DNA of 64,000 nt from NCBI GenBank assembly GCA_036345935.2, contig JADWOT020000001.1:31811062-31875061 (forward strand), in the 5' to 3' direction. Position 1 is the stretch's first letter. Each line of letters starts with the position of its first letter. Positions 46,950-60,142 of the stretch are shown here, piece after piece. The position numbers were made by a program, and so were the translations under genes. Source of the DNA: Taenia hydatigena. Taxonomy: Eukaryota; Platyhelminthes; Cestoda; Cyclophyllidea; Taeniidae. Below the pieces are notes generated by a model. The model searched no databases, had not been told where the DNA came from, and saw nothing but the letters and a program-made list of their open reading frames with translations.

Positions 46950-49378
46950 AAGGTGGGTAGGTGAGTAGGCGTGAGGGACGCGAAGGTCACCTGTAGGTAG
47001 CGGTCGAGATTAATGGAATAAATAGAAGGAAACAGTAAGTGATGTGCATAATCCACTGGAATTACCAATATGCACAACAGTTATCTCCTCCAGTTCACTT
47101 TACTACTCATCATTATACTGTCGTCTTCCTCTCCAACTAGCCAAATGCTCTCGCATTCGAAGACTTTAGAGCTTGCATAGAGTCGTCGGGATGACACATG
47201 CAACAAGTGGACATATGACCATAGGTTGCACAGGCATAGGCACTGAGAGGTGATTACTTCATGTTAGAATTATTTCCCAGCAGTTTCTCGACCCACTCGT
47301 GTCTGCGCGGAACATCTACAATCGTGTTATTTAAAGCAGTCGACCTCTCAGTAATCCGTCTGCCCACACTCATTCTAACTCTAGACTTATCGGGTGTTGA
47401 CAAGGAAACCAACATTTATCTATCAATGGAAGCTGAGCCGAGAATGCAGCACCGATAGCTCCAACCCAAAAACAGTTGGTTTTTAATGGGAAAGACTTGC
47501 CTTACAGTGGATATTAAGTGAGTTAAATGGTTACCCCAAGACAAGAAGACAAGACAGTGGCGCACTTTGGTTGTATCTCTCTGTCAAGCTGTGTTGAACA
47601 CAGAAGTCGAAATGCGGAACTTCTTGATCTGCAACTTCGTCACTATTGAGTGGTGGATTGTCCACATCTCGGGATCTCAATTAACAGTAGCACAATTGCT
47701 AGCAGTTCGTGGGGTGGATGATCAGTTGGCTTGCAGGTTCGACCAGACAGGCATTCAATAACTTGGGCGACTAAGTGGCATGCTTATGAAAACCCACCGA
47801 ACCCATTGTAGCGCAAAACAATGCAAGCAATGCCGTTGCAACACGACATGGCCGGTGGAGTTACTACACTTCGAGACGTCAATTAAAAGTGGTTGTGTCT
47901 ACGCACTGCATTTCAGGCTTAGATGGGCTGACAGGGATTTGGTTAAGATGGTTATAATGCCTTTGGATTGACTTTGGATGGCACAAACGTTAATTGACAC
48001 GTCAAGTGAGTTTCGCTTGCTGCCAGAAGCATGGCAAAGGCTTGGTCGCCGGATGATGTTTGTCAACCTACCGAGATAGAGAAGTAGTGACAAGAGGATA
48101 ATATAAGTGGCTGTGGCATTCAAGGCATTCAGGAAAGTGGATGGTGGCAGCAATAAAAATGACGCTCTTCAGATTTCCCTGCACTGCTGACCTTTACCAC
48201 GGTAAATTCCTCCGACCATCAACCTGCATAACGGCTGCATCACGGACTCACAAACAACCTGTACCAACCAGTTACCGATCCATATAAAAGGCAAATTTAG
48301 TGGGCCAAGACAAATCCACACACAACGCATAGCTACTAACTAACTAATGAGTAGCATGCCGCAGTGCCAGTGTATCGTTTAATGGGCCAGCCGGCTGCCT
48401 ATCTCGCATCTTAGTTCAGTCCAGCAATAACCAAACCACCTTTTAGCATCTACCAATCAGAGAGCGACGTCAGCTGTCCTTCGGAGAGAACTATTGGAAT
48501 GCCTGTGCTTGCCCAGTTAGCGTCCACTCCTCCTCATCTGCTTCCAGTCAGCAGATTAAGCACAGAATGCCAAGGCGCACTGATGCTTTACAACAATAGC
48601 ATTCTGCAACTGCAATCACAACTTGCGTGGTATCCACGTCACCACGTCTAAGCGTAAGCTATCCTAAAAGGAACCTCAGCTGTTCGACAGTTGAGAAAGA
48701 GGTTGATGCACCTATCCTTCACACGACAATGAAATCCTCATCGTACAGCCAATTGGTGCCTTAACTTTGCTTGTGGTGAGTTAGAAATCAAACACTCCCA
48801 AGACATTTGCGCCACGGCAGGAGCAGTACCACATCATTAGAGTTAAAGGACGCTAAGTAGGAGAGGAGAACGCTGAACCTAGTGCAGTCCTTCACGGACT
48901 TGTTGGCACACCGCTACTGACATTGCAGCCACAAATTGTGCACAGAGGTACAGATCGCTCTACCTGGAGGTTACTTATCCATTAATGTTGTTCGAGACCA
49001 CAAGCATGTGACCTCCGCATGATGATCGCCTAGTCACCAGAGGTGCAATGTTTGCACAGCCTGCCTATTTGAAAATATGCCAAAGGTAAGGAAGGAGCTG
49101 AAGTGCCATCAGCACAAATCAGGGGAGCTAAAGGCGTATACACAAAAGAGCTCTTTGAGGGTGTTTGCAGTTAGCTTGGACTGCCGGTTGGGTAGAGGAA
49201 GATGGGGCTGCCGACTGCTTCTCATCAATCATTGGGGTGGTAGCTCGCCTTTTGATGACTTGAGTGTTTAACAAGCAGCTTTGAGGAAATTAACCGACCT
49301 CGTTCCATTTCCTAAGGACCTAAACTTTTAGAAGCGATCCATCGCTGCAACAGCACTCTCTCGCCATTTTCTGGACAC
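46950..49378 (+). repeat. 2,429-bp block, first of two near-identical copies
   Basis: Every base position has its partner 2,430 positions to the right. I count roughly seventeen single-base differences (about 0.7%) and no indels. The block stops immediately before the N at 49379. Its content is inverted repeat material related to 5990-7800 and 27840-29120. Confidence 0.95.
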
Positions 49379-49379
49379 N
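49379..49379. other. Assembly gap (single N)
   Basis: The only ambiguous base in the window. The left flank ends CTGGACAC and the right flank restarts at AAGGTGGGTAGG, which is the beginning of the block at 46950. The second copy continues CTGGACACCTCAACGG past 51808 without interruption, so the join at N looks artificial. Confidence 0.95.
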
Positions 49380-51808
49380 AAGGTGGGTAGGTGAGTAGGC
49401 GTGAGGGACGCGAAGGTCACCTGTAGGTAGCGGTCGAGATTAATGGAATAAATAGAAGGAAACAGTAAGTGATGTGCATAATCCACTGGAATTACCAATA
49501 TGCACAACAGTTATCTCCTCCAGTTCACTTTACTACTCATCATTATACTGTCGTCTTCCTCTCCAACTAGCCAAATGCTCTCGCATTCGAAGACTTTAGA
49601 GCTTGCATAGAGTCGTCGGGATGACACATGCAACAAGTGGACATATGACCATAGGTTGCACAGGCATAGGCACTGAGAGGTGATTACTTCATGTTAGAAT
49701 TATTTCCCAGCAGTTTCTCGACCCACTCGTGTCTGCGCGGAACATCTACAATCGTGTTATTTAAAGCAGTCGACCTCTCAGTAATCCGTCTGCCCACACT
49801 CATTCTAACTCTAGACTTATCGGGTGTTGACAAGGAAACCAACATTTATCTATCAATGGAAGCTGAGCCGAGAATGCAGCACCGATAGCTCCAACCCAAA
49901 AACAGTTGGTTTTTAATGGGAAAGACTTGCCTTACAGTGGATATTAAGTGAGTTAAATGGTTACCCCAAGACAAGAAGACAAGACAGTGGCGCACTTTGG
50001 TTGTATCTCTCTGTCAAGCTGTGTTGAACACAGAAGTCGAAATGCGGAACTTCTTGATCTGCAACTTCGTCACTATTGAATGGTGGATTGTCCACATCTC
50101 GGGATCTCAATTAACAGTAGCACAATTGCTAGCAGTTCGTGGGGTGGATGATCAGTTGGCTTGCAGGTTCGACCAGACAGGCATTCAATAACTTGGGCGA
50201 CTAAGTGGCAGGCTTATGAAAACCCACCGAACCCATTGTAGCGCAAAACAATGCAAGCAATGCCGTTGCAACACGACATGGCCGGTGGAGTTACTACACT
50301 TCGAGACGTCAATTAAAAGTGGTTGTGTCTACGCACTGCATTTCAGGCTTAGATGGGCTGACAGGGATTTGGTTAAGATGGTTATAATGCCTTTGGATTG
50401 ACTTTGGATGGCACAAACGTTAATTGACACGTCAAGTGGGTTTCGCTTGCTGCCAGAAGCATGGCAAAGGCTTGGTCTCCGGATGATGTTTGTCAACCTA
50501 CCGAGATAGAGAAGTAGTGACAAGAGGATAATATAAGTGGCTGTAGCATTCAAGGCATTCAGGAAAGTGGATGGTGGCAGCAATAAAAATGACGCTCTTC
50601 AGATTTCCCTGCACTGCTGACCTTTACCACGGTAAATTCCTCCGACCATCAACCTGCATAACGGCTGCATCACGGACTCACAAACAACCTGTACCAACCA
50701 GTTACCGATCCATATAAAAGGCAAATTTAGTGGGCCAAGACAAATCCACACACAACGCATAGCTACTAACTAACTAATGAGTAGCATGCCGCAGTGCCAA
50801 TGTATCGTTTAATGGGCCAGCCGGCTGCCTATCTCGCATCTTAGTTCAGTCCAACATTAACCAAACCACCTTTTAGCATCTACCAATCAGAGAGCGACGT
50901 CAGCTGTCCTTCGGAGAGAACTATTGGAATGCCTGTGCTTGCCCAGTTAGCGTCCACTCCTCCTCATCTGCTTCCAGTCAGCAGATTAAGCACAGAATGC
51001 CAAGGCGCACTGATGCTTTACAACAATAGCATTCTGCAACTGCAATCACAACTTGCGTGGTATCCACGTCACCACGTCTAAGCGTAAGCTATCCTAAAAG
51101 GAACCTCAGCTGTTCGACAGTTGAGAAAGAGGTTGATGCACCTATCCTTCACACGACAATGAAATCCTTATCGTACAGCCAATTGGTGCCTTAACTTGGC
51201 TTGTGGTGAGTTAGAAATCAAACACTCCCAAGACATTTGCGCCACGGCAGGAGCAGTACCACATCATTAGAGTTAAAGGACGCTAAGTAGGAGAGGAGAA
51301 CGCTGAACCTAGTGCAGTCCTTCACGGACTTGTTGGCACACCGCTACTGACATTGCAGCCACAAATTGTGCACAAAGGTACAGATCGCTCTACCTGGAGG
51401 TTACTTATCCATTAATGTTGATCGAGACCACATGCATGTGACCTCCGCATGATGATCGCCTAGTCACCGGAGGTGCAATGTTTGCACAGACTGCCTATTT
51501 GAAAATATGCCAAAGGTAAGGAAGGAGCTGAAGTGCCATCAACACAAATCAGGGGAGCTAAAGGCGTATACACAAAAGAGCTCTTTGAGGGTGTTTGCAG
51601 TTAGCTTGGACTGCCGGTTGGGTAGAGGAAGATGGGGCTGCCGACTGCTTCTCATCAATCATTGGGGTGGTAGCTCGACTTTTGATGACTTGAGTGTTTA
51701 ACAAGCAGCTTTGAGGAAATTAACCGACCTCGTTCCATTTCCTAAGGACCTAAACTTTTAGAAGCGATCCATCGCTGCAACAGCACTCTCTCGCCATTTT
51801 CTGGACAC
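49380..51808 (+). repeat. 2,429-bp block, second near-identical copy
   Basis: Starts directly after the N and repeats 46950-49378. Beyond 51808 it continues into unique flanking sequence that extends inverted duplication D. This supports it being the properly connected copy on the right, while the first copy is properly connected on the left. Confidence 0.95.
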
Positions 51809-54800
51809 CTCAACGGACGGCTACCATCATTGCGTATCAATCTTAGTAGAACAGGGCAAATCCCATCAGAGGGATACATCCGGATCTCTCGCTGCCAATA
51901 ACACGATCTTACAAGGATCCAGTAAAGTAATGAACGGGTGGTGAACACTACATAGCAGGCAGGAACAACGAGTTGAACCTTACTCGAAACACTGATGGAC
52001 GAATTGCTTCCAGACGGAGCGATGTGCTCCATCCTGTGCAATTACCGGGTACAATGGCAGCATTATGTAAACGCGTTCGGAAGGGTGTGCAATGAGTTCA
52101 GCGCTTGTCCTTCTCTTCTTGGCTTTCGTCTTCCTCAAAATAAAAAGTGGGAGAACAAGTGAGGGACAAATTTTATCGGCGATATGGCAAATAAGGTAGA
52201 GTGATGAGGTTTGAGTTCGCTTGACTGAGAACGCTCCTCGCTTGAAGGTGAATAATGATACTTGTGCATGAGGATGTGCTAAAATCGAACGTTTCTAGCC
52301 AAAGGGAATGGTTCAGTCTACCACGTCTACTTCAGTCATGCCGATATACCGAAACAGACAGCGATCTATCAACATTAGCAAGTGCCGATGTGATGACAGG
52401 AGAATCAACGACACTACACTTTGTCTTTCAGGCGACTATATATAAAACGCTCGATTAAGCCTCTACAACTGTGCTCTCCTCCTTTTCTCTGTGGTCAGTG
52501 CTGCCCTGACCTCATGGAAGGAGGTTATGTCCCATTATGGCAGTGAGAACCAGGGCCTGAACAACACATGCCTTTGGGAGTGTGTTGATGCATTGTTTGG
52601 AAAAATCGAGGAGATCGCTCTTAACAGCATTTGGGTTACCTGCTGGTCACCCCGTATGGACCCTTCAACGTAGCCGAAATGTGATCTCTCCTACTGACGC
52701 CCTCGTTGGCATGCAGGCTATCAGTGCAAAGAAATTGCAAAGAAATTGTCCTCTTCCTTTCTGAGAGGATAGTCGCATGATTGAGATGAGCTGTCGGAAT
52801 AATTCCGCCCACCATCAACATGGTTAGGTCTAGCTCTGCTTATTCCTAATAAATTCTTTAACTGCGCAGAAAGAGGGCGCCACCGGAACTGATTTTATTC
52901 ACGTTAGGCAAAACACATCCAAACTACAATTGACGAAACCGTTTTCGATGTTGATCTGAGTAGGACGCTTCGCGTTAAATGTGACACAGACAATGATTTA
53001 CAGTTGCACAACCGCCATTCGCCTCTCCTTCCTTAGGTTAACATCCTTCTCTTCTTTACAGAGGACTCAAGTTCAAATGAAACGACCTGCTGCAGTAGTG
53101 TAAAGACAAACCATTTGGACAATCAAAGCTACACATTAACACGATGGATTTGAGGACAGCCTAGCATTATGAGGTTATAAAGTAGCTTCCACACCATTGC
53201 TTAATTAAACTAAATGTTCTTGGGGAGGCTGAAGGATTCCATGTCGACTACGAGTGCGAATGTTGCGGTACTTTTGCCAAAGTGAGGTGGCAGCAGCATT
53301 GCTTGCAATCCATTGACCATTTAGATGTACAAGAGCAGTTCGTCTAAACCTAATTTCCATGCAGAGGAGATCGTCCCATGTCTACAGTGGGAAGTCGGTT
53401 TCAGCATCTATGCAATCCCAATCACGTCATTAGGCCACTTTGCGAGGCTCTTTAATCGAGAATTCAGTCGACTCCAGTCAGCGTAACTGTCCAAAGACCA
53501 CGACGGCGACAGAATAGTTAAGCCTTGTTGTAGGCACCAGTCTGGATCTGGCTTGAGCATCACTGCAACCACCGGAATGCCATATAGCCTTCACCATCCT
53601 GTAATGGTCGACATGAGGAGAGGGGTAAAACAATGAGAAGTGTGGCCGTAGAGCGACGGATCATACTAAATCCACGATCTGAACCCATCCACCTACGCGA
53701 CTGCAACGCACTTAGCACCTTTGAACCCCAAACATTTTTTAAGAACCACACATACACAAACAAATTCCAAAATCAGACATCTTAAAAAATGAGACCTAGC
53801 AGTCAAGCAGTTTTAACCTTATAAACACGTAACAATACCTCTTACTCCTCCTTCTCCTCCCTCCTCCACCTCGCCCTCCTTCTCATCATCCCAATCAATC
53901 TTACAAGACAACTCTTCACAAATCCAATCTCTTTATTTGATTTGTTGGCCGCATCGTCGCGATTTTACTTTTCGGCGATCTGATGGTGATGCTGTCGGAC
54001 AGAAAAATGGTCTACGCAATATTTCTGCTTGCGTACGCCAGCTTTGCATTGCTCAATTAGAGCAGTGCAATACGCTTCACTTCCTCCCTGCTTGGCCAAT
54101 AATTACGCCGCCTCGTACGTCTGGTAACAAAGGAACGTGATCCGAGGGAGCATCACCAGTGCTCAGTTCGAGTAGAGGTGAGACCGTGCAGACGCCATCA
54201 ACAGAAGCTGCCATCGGCCTCAGTGGACCAGGATGCAACTAGCTTCGCAACGCCATCTCTTTCTCCTCAACTCACATTACCGGTGATGCTTGCATAACAA
54301 CTGCATCCAGTCAGCCTAAACTCGTTAAGGTCGACCCATCTTCAGCAGCTGTCCTCGCTAACAAATAGCATAATTAGGACGTGTAAAAATAAACTTACCA
54401 AACAAAATGCTTCAAATGGTAGCACTACAGCAATTAATACAAACTCGAACTTGGTAGTCCTTTTGTCCGTCCATAACAATGATTCAATGCAAGAAATCGC
54501 CATCACCGCACGAGGAGACGTTGAGCCAGCAGAAATGTCACTCAAACCACCGCGTCGTCACCTTCGAGCGAAGCGTCAATTGTGGTCATGGCAACGACAA
54601 TTAAAAACAAGGGGTGATTTGTGTGATAAGGGTAGCGCATTAACAAGCACAATTAATACAATTATTTGCGCGCATTAAATTTTGCGAGGTGGAATTAGTG
54701 GGTTAGCGATGCCAAGCATAATGACAAATGCAACAATACATATTTTAGCGCAAATATTTTAAGCACCGAATTTATATTTAACTGAGATTGTGATGTGCAT

Positions 54801-55810
54801 ACTTAGAACTGCTTTGGCTACTAAAATGTGGCACTGCTAAAAGTGAGTTATTTGATCCCACAATTATTATCTGACATTTTGCATTGGCCCGCTGATGTGA
54901 ACTCATATCCTGGCTACTTACGGCAGGGTGGAAAGGATGGCTTGGAAACAACTTTATGAACCAGTCTACTCATCCATTATCGGACCTGTTTGCATTCGTT
55001 CTCGGACCGTAGCAGTTATGTTGCGATGTGGGAGGGATTACGCTTGCGAATCGTTGCCTGCGAGAGATAGTGCGTCGTGGCCATTGCTATGCAACGGTAC
55101 GCTATTTTTTAGCCATTCCTTCATGTTCATGCTCATTCGACAGCTGGCCAATCACTCTAGTTCAGTTTGTCGTTGCACAATTTTGGCGATCTTATGCAGA
55201 GTGTAAGGCATTAGAATAACATGGTAGCCGATGTTGAAGGGAGATGTAGTACATTGTTTGTTGGAACTACCGGTTTCAAACCAAGGTCACAGAGGTGGCC
55301 ATACTGCTCTAGCTGCGTGGGCTGGCATCCGGGCCATGCCAGCAACCTATTTTCCTCTGTCCGTTGAATATATATAAATATATATAGTCTACCCTAGCGT
55401 TCTGCCTTCTTTTGCCTTCGAGGAAGCCTCGGGACGCTACAGGAGAGGTAATGCGAGATGTGAGGTGGAAAGAGCACATCGGGAATGTGTATGCCTATTA
55501 AATTGCTATATTACGGAATGTCTGTCGCATAGTCGGTAAGCTGCATCGCTGACAATCCTGTTAACTCATTTCTTACTAGAACTGACACCGTTGATCAATA
55601 TTTTAAAGCGGTGGCGCCTGTCACACCCACCCACTCACCCAGTCTACTAATGCTCGTAGAAGGCAAAAAGAAGGTATTGCTGCAACATAACTCTGTTAGC
55701 ACGATACAATCATGCTATGGGGTGTGGGAAAGAGGGATAGGGAGAAAGGGAAAAAAACGAGGTTAGTGATCCCTAACAATTTAAACAGCAGAAGATGCGC
55801 CATCTTCCTG
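51808..55810 (+). repeat. Inverted duplication D, right copy
   Basis: Minus strand matches 24540-27840 block by block. Within it, 54928-55206 is an open frame shared with 7836-8024 and 25097-25603, and 54046-54068 is a hairpin of the GCACTGCTC family. Confidence 0.8.
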
Positions 55811-57146
55811 CGCGTCCTCTTCTTACTCCGGGTTGGTGTTTTGGCCCTAAAATAACCAATAGAAGAAGAGAAGGATGAGGATGCGAAATGAGGAAGAGGA
55901 AAATGTTTGAGTGTGGAGAGCTTACGGGGGTGGAACAAAAACATGCAGATGTGGCTAAAGCTAATGCTACTGCTAGCTGCCCATACAATGAAAGCAAGTC
56001 AGATGAATGACGTATACTGAGTCTGCACGTAATTATGGACCAAGTGATTGAGCACAAAGGCATGAAGTAAGTCTTGAGCTAGAGCCGCTATGCAACTCCT
56101 ACAAAGTGGCTTGACCAGTACGCAGAGGAAGAGGAGGAGGAGGGAGAGAAGGGAGTGAGACTCACTTGGATCGGTGCCTAGACACACGGCCTCAGTGGCC
56201 GGTACAACCTCCTCGTCACGAAGAGAAGAGATTGCATAAGTGGTTGTGTCCCGGTCCACTGAGGCCGGTGGCAGCCTTCGGTGGTGGCGCCCATAGGGTC
56301 TCACCTCAACTCCAACTGAGCGCTGGTGGCGCTCCCCAGCCTCACTTTCCCTCCTTGTCACATCTACAAGGCAGCAGATTTATTGGCGAAATGGACACAC
56401 TTACAGTCGACAAGGGTTCCAGCGATACCAACAATTGCCCACAGGTACGACCATGTGAGTAGGTTCAGCGCACTGCTCAAATTGAGCAGTGCAAAGCTCA
56501 CATACGCGAGCAGAAATACGGCATACAGCACTCCTTCTTTCGACAACATCGCGAGCAATTCACGGAAATATGAAACTGACGACGATGCGCCTGACATATT
56601 GATCGATGGATCGAAGACGGCAATTTGAAATGCACGTGACAGCATGCAATAAGTGTATCAGAGTGGTCGCGAGTGACTGAGAAACGTGAGGCTTTGTGGA
56701 CGATCTGGACAAGGAGAGAGTGGACGACCAAATAGCTGCAATTAATGTAGACAGATTAAAGCACATTAAGTGACATGCGGTGTAGAGAACTAAATACCAC
56801 TCCGAGTCATGCTTTTCTGTGTCTGTCGTGGTTTTAGGCTTCGAGGGTGATCTGGATAATGCGTAAGCTAGAAGCAGAATTGAGGTGTCTTCGTGGATCA
56901 TGTCCAGTGGTAATGCAATAAGAGGAGCGAAGAAACAAAAACTCAGCGATAAAGTGTGAGATGTTGCAGTTATTAGTAAAAGGTGTTCCAGCAACTCATT
57001 TTCCTTTGTATGCTGAATATATGCATTCTACCCTGATATTTGTCTTCGTTTGCCTTCAAGGGAGACTTCGAACCCCACAATAAGGAGCTGGCTTGCAAGT
57101 AAGATTATGAGGAGAAGGAGAAGAAAGAGGAGGAGATGGAGGAGGG

Positions 57147-57404
57147 ACCGCATTGACAAACTTACAAAAGCGGGAGGTTAAGGATGCGATTCTTATCCCT
57201 AACACTATCTGTGGCTCAGTAAACATGCCTCATACTCTCTTTGCCTTCTTATGTCTCCTCACAGAGGGAATCAAAAAGTTTAGATCATTCCACACAAAAG
57301 GTAATCCAGTTAAATTGTCGAGCGCCTTCACCCCTATCGTGATCAACTATCCCAGCAGAATCGAACCCGTTTTCACAATTGCATTCGGGTTAGTGGCAGA
57401 TCAG
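57147..57404 (+). CDS. Candidate exon, copy 2, ending at a consensus donor
   Basis: Eighty-six codons open, ending CAG|GTAAGT as in copy 1 (9275). Shared pieces are GSVNMPH, GIKKFRSFHTK and NYPSRIEPVFTIA. Function unknown. Phase 0 at the donor does not fit a direct join to an acceptor at 59026-59027, so an intermediate exon or loss of function must be assumed. Confidence 0.3.
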
Positions 57405-59023
57405 GTAAGTTCAGACAATTAGCAGTCATGTCATGACAGCTGCCACATGAAGCAGAAGCTCAGGTAGCACTCCACTAAACAATAAATCTGTCAATGTGGT
57501 TGATGCTCAAATCAGGCAGTAATTACGAATGTAGCTACCGTACCACTGCGTCTACGTGTAGTGGGATGTTCAGACATCGCAACCGAAAATTGCCATCTGA
57601 TAACGTAGCTCACAACCCACCAACCAACAAGATGTCAAGTAAAATTTTGTACAAATGCGCATCTTGTGTAAAGGTGAACGACGCCTGCAAGACCATGTGA
57701 GTGAGGTCAATCCATTGCTCCAATTGAGCAACGCGTCTCTTCGCTTTGAACATGAACGTTGCTACAAAACACATGCCTCAAGTAAATTAAGGTGTACAAC
57801 TAATTGACAAAATGACATTGCTTGCTGTGATTTGAATTACTTTTACGATTTGCTGACAAACTTTACAATATCACTATTACAGATTGATTTTATTGACACA
57901 AATTGTGCATTGTTATTACTACGTTTGCTACCTAAATTATACGCGAAAGTCGAAACTGTTAGTAGTTGTTGTAATTGTGGTCTTATCAAAGATACATAAA
58001 AACTTAAGGTTGTTTGTTTTACCGGCCGAGCTTTGAATTGATTGGTCGGGTTTGTGCGCGACTTGCGTAAGTGGTGCGCGTTCTCGGGGATAATTATTTT
58101 GGGTTAATGCGCCTTTATCCGCCGCCAAAAGTCGGAAACCCGGTAGGCATTGAGTACCTCTTTGTTGTTTTTAGTTATTTAATTGTTGTGAGGTACTTTA
58201 AATGTCGATTTGCTTTCTTTACACACATATTTGTTGGAGTAGATGCAAAGTCTTCTTAATGTGACTGTTGACGGTTACTTGTCAACTGCAAGGTCTCCTC
58301 ACGTGCATGTTTCGCTGTATGAATATAAGTTTTTACTGTTTTTGTGGTTTGTGAGGTTGTTTGTATTTTCACTGACGTTTGAATTTGAGTGATGAGGCAT
58401 AATTTTGTGGAGAGGTGCCAAAACCCTACCAAGTGCTTGGAAATTACTTGCTTGGTGGTTTCTTGCGATTAAGCATCCATTTTATAAATATGTGTAGATA
58501 TATGCTTTTGCTTTACCAATCAGTTTATTGTTAGACCAACCGTCTCATAAATAGCTGCAGTTGCTGTCACAACCTTTTGTTTTTCATTTGCACTGCCTAA
58601 TCGCGTTGAATTTTTTACTGCAAAACACTTCTTTGGTTTGAGTACGATTGCTTTAGCTGTTTTCAAGGAGTTTGTTATTTTAGCATGATTGAGTTTTGAT
58701 GAATGGGGTCCAATTTGATGAAGGGATTTGTAACTTTGGTAAAGTAAACGTAAAGTCCCATAATATGGCTGTTAGGTCGTTTTGTTTTCCAGCTACGATG
58801 TCTACTCACGTACACATTTCGCTGTATGGAACTTGGAGCGATAAGTTAAGATTGTTTCGGCGATTTGTAATTTGCTTGCTTTCTAATGACGATAGATTTT
58901 GTTGGGAGGAGCTCTAACGTTGCTAAGGATATGGCAACTAATCATTATTATTTTCTTGCTAATAAGTATTCACTATATTTATAAATGTTATTGTGCATTT
59001 TTTATGTCCGTTTTCGTGCTTGA

Positions 59024-59098
59024 ATAGACACTGAAGAAGAAGCTGCTGCAGTAATGGGTGCGAATCTCGCCTTCGCCATCACTTCGCATATTTCTCAG
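59024..59098 (+). CDS. Candidate exon 1, copy 2 (ATG replaced by ATA)
   Basis: Same 25 codons as 10849-10923 but starting ATA GAC ACT. The change creates TGAATAG, a possible acceptor (AG at 59026-59027), so here the piece could be an internal exon. It ends CAG|GTAAGA in phase 0, joining in frame to 59543. Confidence 0.45.
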
Positions 59099-59542
59099 GT
59101 AAGATCGGATTGTGCTAAATGAGTTGTTGCTGTCCTTTTTTGTGTGCAGCGGTGGAATCAATGTGCGTTCGTATGTTGGGTGGGAAAGTGCTTCCTTTTT
59201 TACCTGGGTTGTTTGTTGTGTTGATATGATTCTTGCTGTGAAACATGTTGTGTAGAGGGCCTTGGTGATGGCTTAATGGTAGGTTGCTTAGCTTTGACGG
59301 CATAAGTTGGTGTCTCTGAGTGAGGTGGACGCAGCAGTGGTAGGAACGGAGAAAGAAGGAGTTGCTAGTGGGAAGCTTTGGCATCACTACGCAGACTGTA
59401 CTTTGTAGCAGTGTTAAGTGTTTGCTTGTTGAGTTGTGTGTTTCTTTTTTCCTACCAGTAATTATGTTTGTGAATGTCAGCCTTGCAGCGCACTGAAGCC
59501 TCACACATCGATCTTTCCATTGTTTGGTTTCTTCCTTTTCAG

Positions 59543-59604
59543 ATGCTACAAACTTACCTTGGTGGTTGTGATGGTGAAGTAACATGTGATGAGTGTGTGG
59601 AATG
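59543..59604 (+). CDS. Candidate exon 2, copy 2
   Basis: Identical to 11459-11520 over all 62 bases. Acceptor CTTCCTTTTCAG, donor GTAGGC. Unlike copy 1, it is followed within 3 kb by a series of phase-compatible open exons, so this copy is the better candidate for the functional gene. I found no in-phase join from its donor (phase 2) to the next candidate exon. Confidence 0.55.
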
Positions 59605-59838
59605 GTAGGCACTGCAAGATGTTGGCGTGATTCGCGGTGGCCGTGGCGGCGGCAGTGGGGACGTCTCCGTCTGGATTGTGCGATGCGACTGTTGGCATGG
59701 ACGATAGGGTCTACTACTGCTATTATGTCTCCGTCTCTTTGTTTTCGCGGGCATGGGTGGCTGCGTGGCGGAGAAGGAGGAAAAAGGCTGGGGGAGCTGT
59801 GCCGTGGGTGTGTGAAAGAGTGAAGGAGACGTTCTCTT

Positions 59839-59840
<2 letters not shown>

Positions 59841-59872
<32 letters not shown>
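59841..59872 (+). repeat. (GAC) trinucleotide run
   Basis: Ten uninterrupted GAC units. It lies in a GC-rich stretch (59600-60250) open in several frames. In one frame it would encode a poly-Asp run, but splice signals around it are not convincing. Confidence 0.95.
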
Positions 59873-60142
59873 ATGGAAGCGCAATGGTTTAGAGCCCACT
59901 GGTGGCAACTGCGGCGTATTTTGCTTCCGGAGGTACGGAAATGTATTTGCTGTGGGAGGTTGAAGGTTAATTTGTTGCTGACTGCATAGGTGGTGAGTAG
60001 TGGTGCGTCAGCTCAGTGGGGGTAAGTAGTCGAGTAGGTCTCCACTGTTGGGTGTGTTGGGCGCGAACTGTTAGGGGCAGGCGGGGGCGGCTGTCGTGCT
60101 ACTCCCACCATTACTGCGACCTAGTCTTAGGTGTGAGAATGG

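Larger units (their letters stand above)
55010..59605 (+). repeat. Segmental duplication A, second copy
   Basis: Direct copy of 7830-11530, with extra sequence at 55810-56585. That extra part contains a segment similar to 26210-26540 (shared GGTCCACTGAGGCCG). Conserved exon candidates are at 57147-57404, 59024-59098 and 59543-59604. Confidence 0.85.

Noticed and set aside
46950..51808. A long-terminal-repeat element, because two 2.4-kb direct repeats flank a gap
   Set aside because: There is no internal region, only one N, no TG..CA ends or primer-binding site, and the repeat content is ordinary dispersed DNA of this window.
59637..59963. 108-codon frame with a poly-Asp run
   Set aside because: The run is a GAC microsatellite in GC-rich DNA open in several frames, and no acceptor/donor pair supports this frame.
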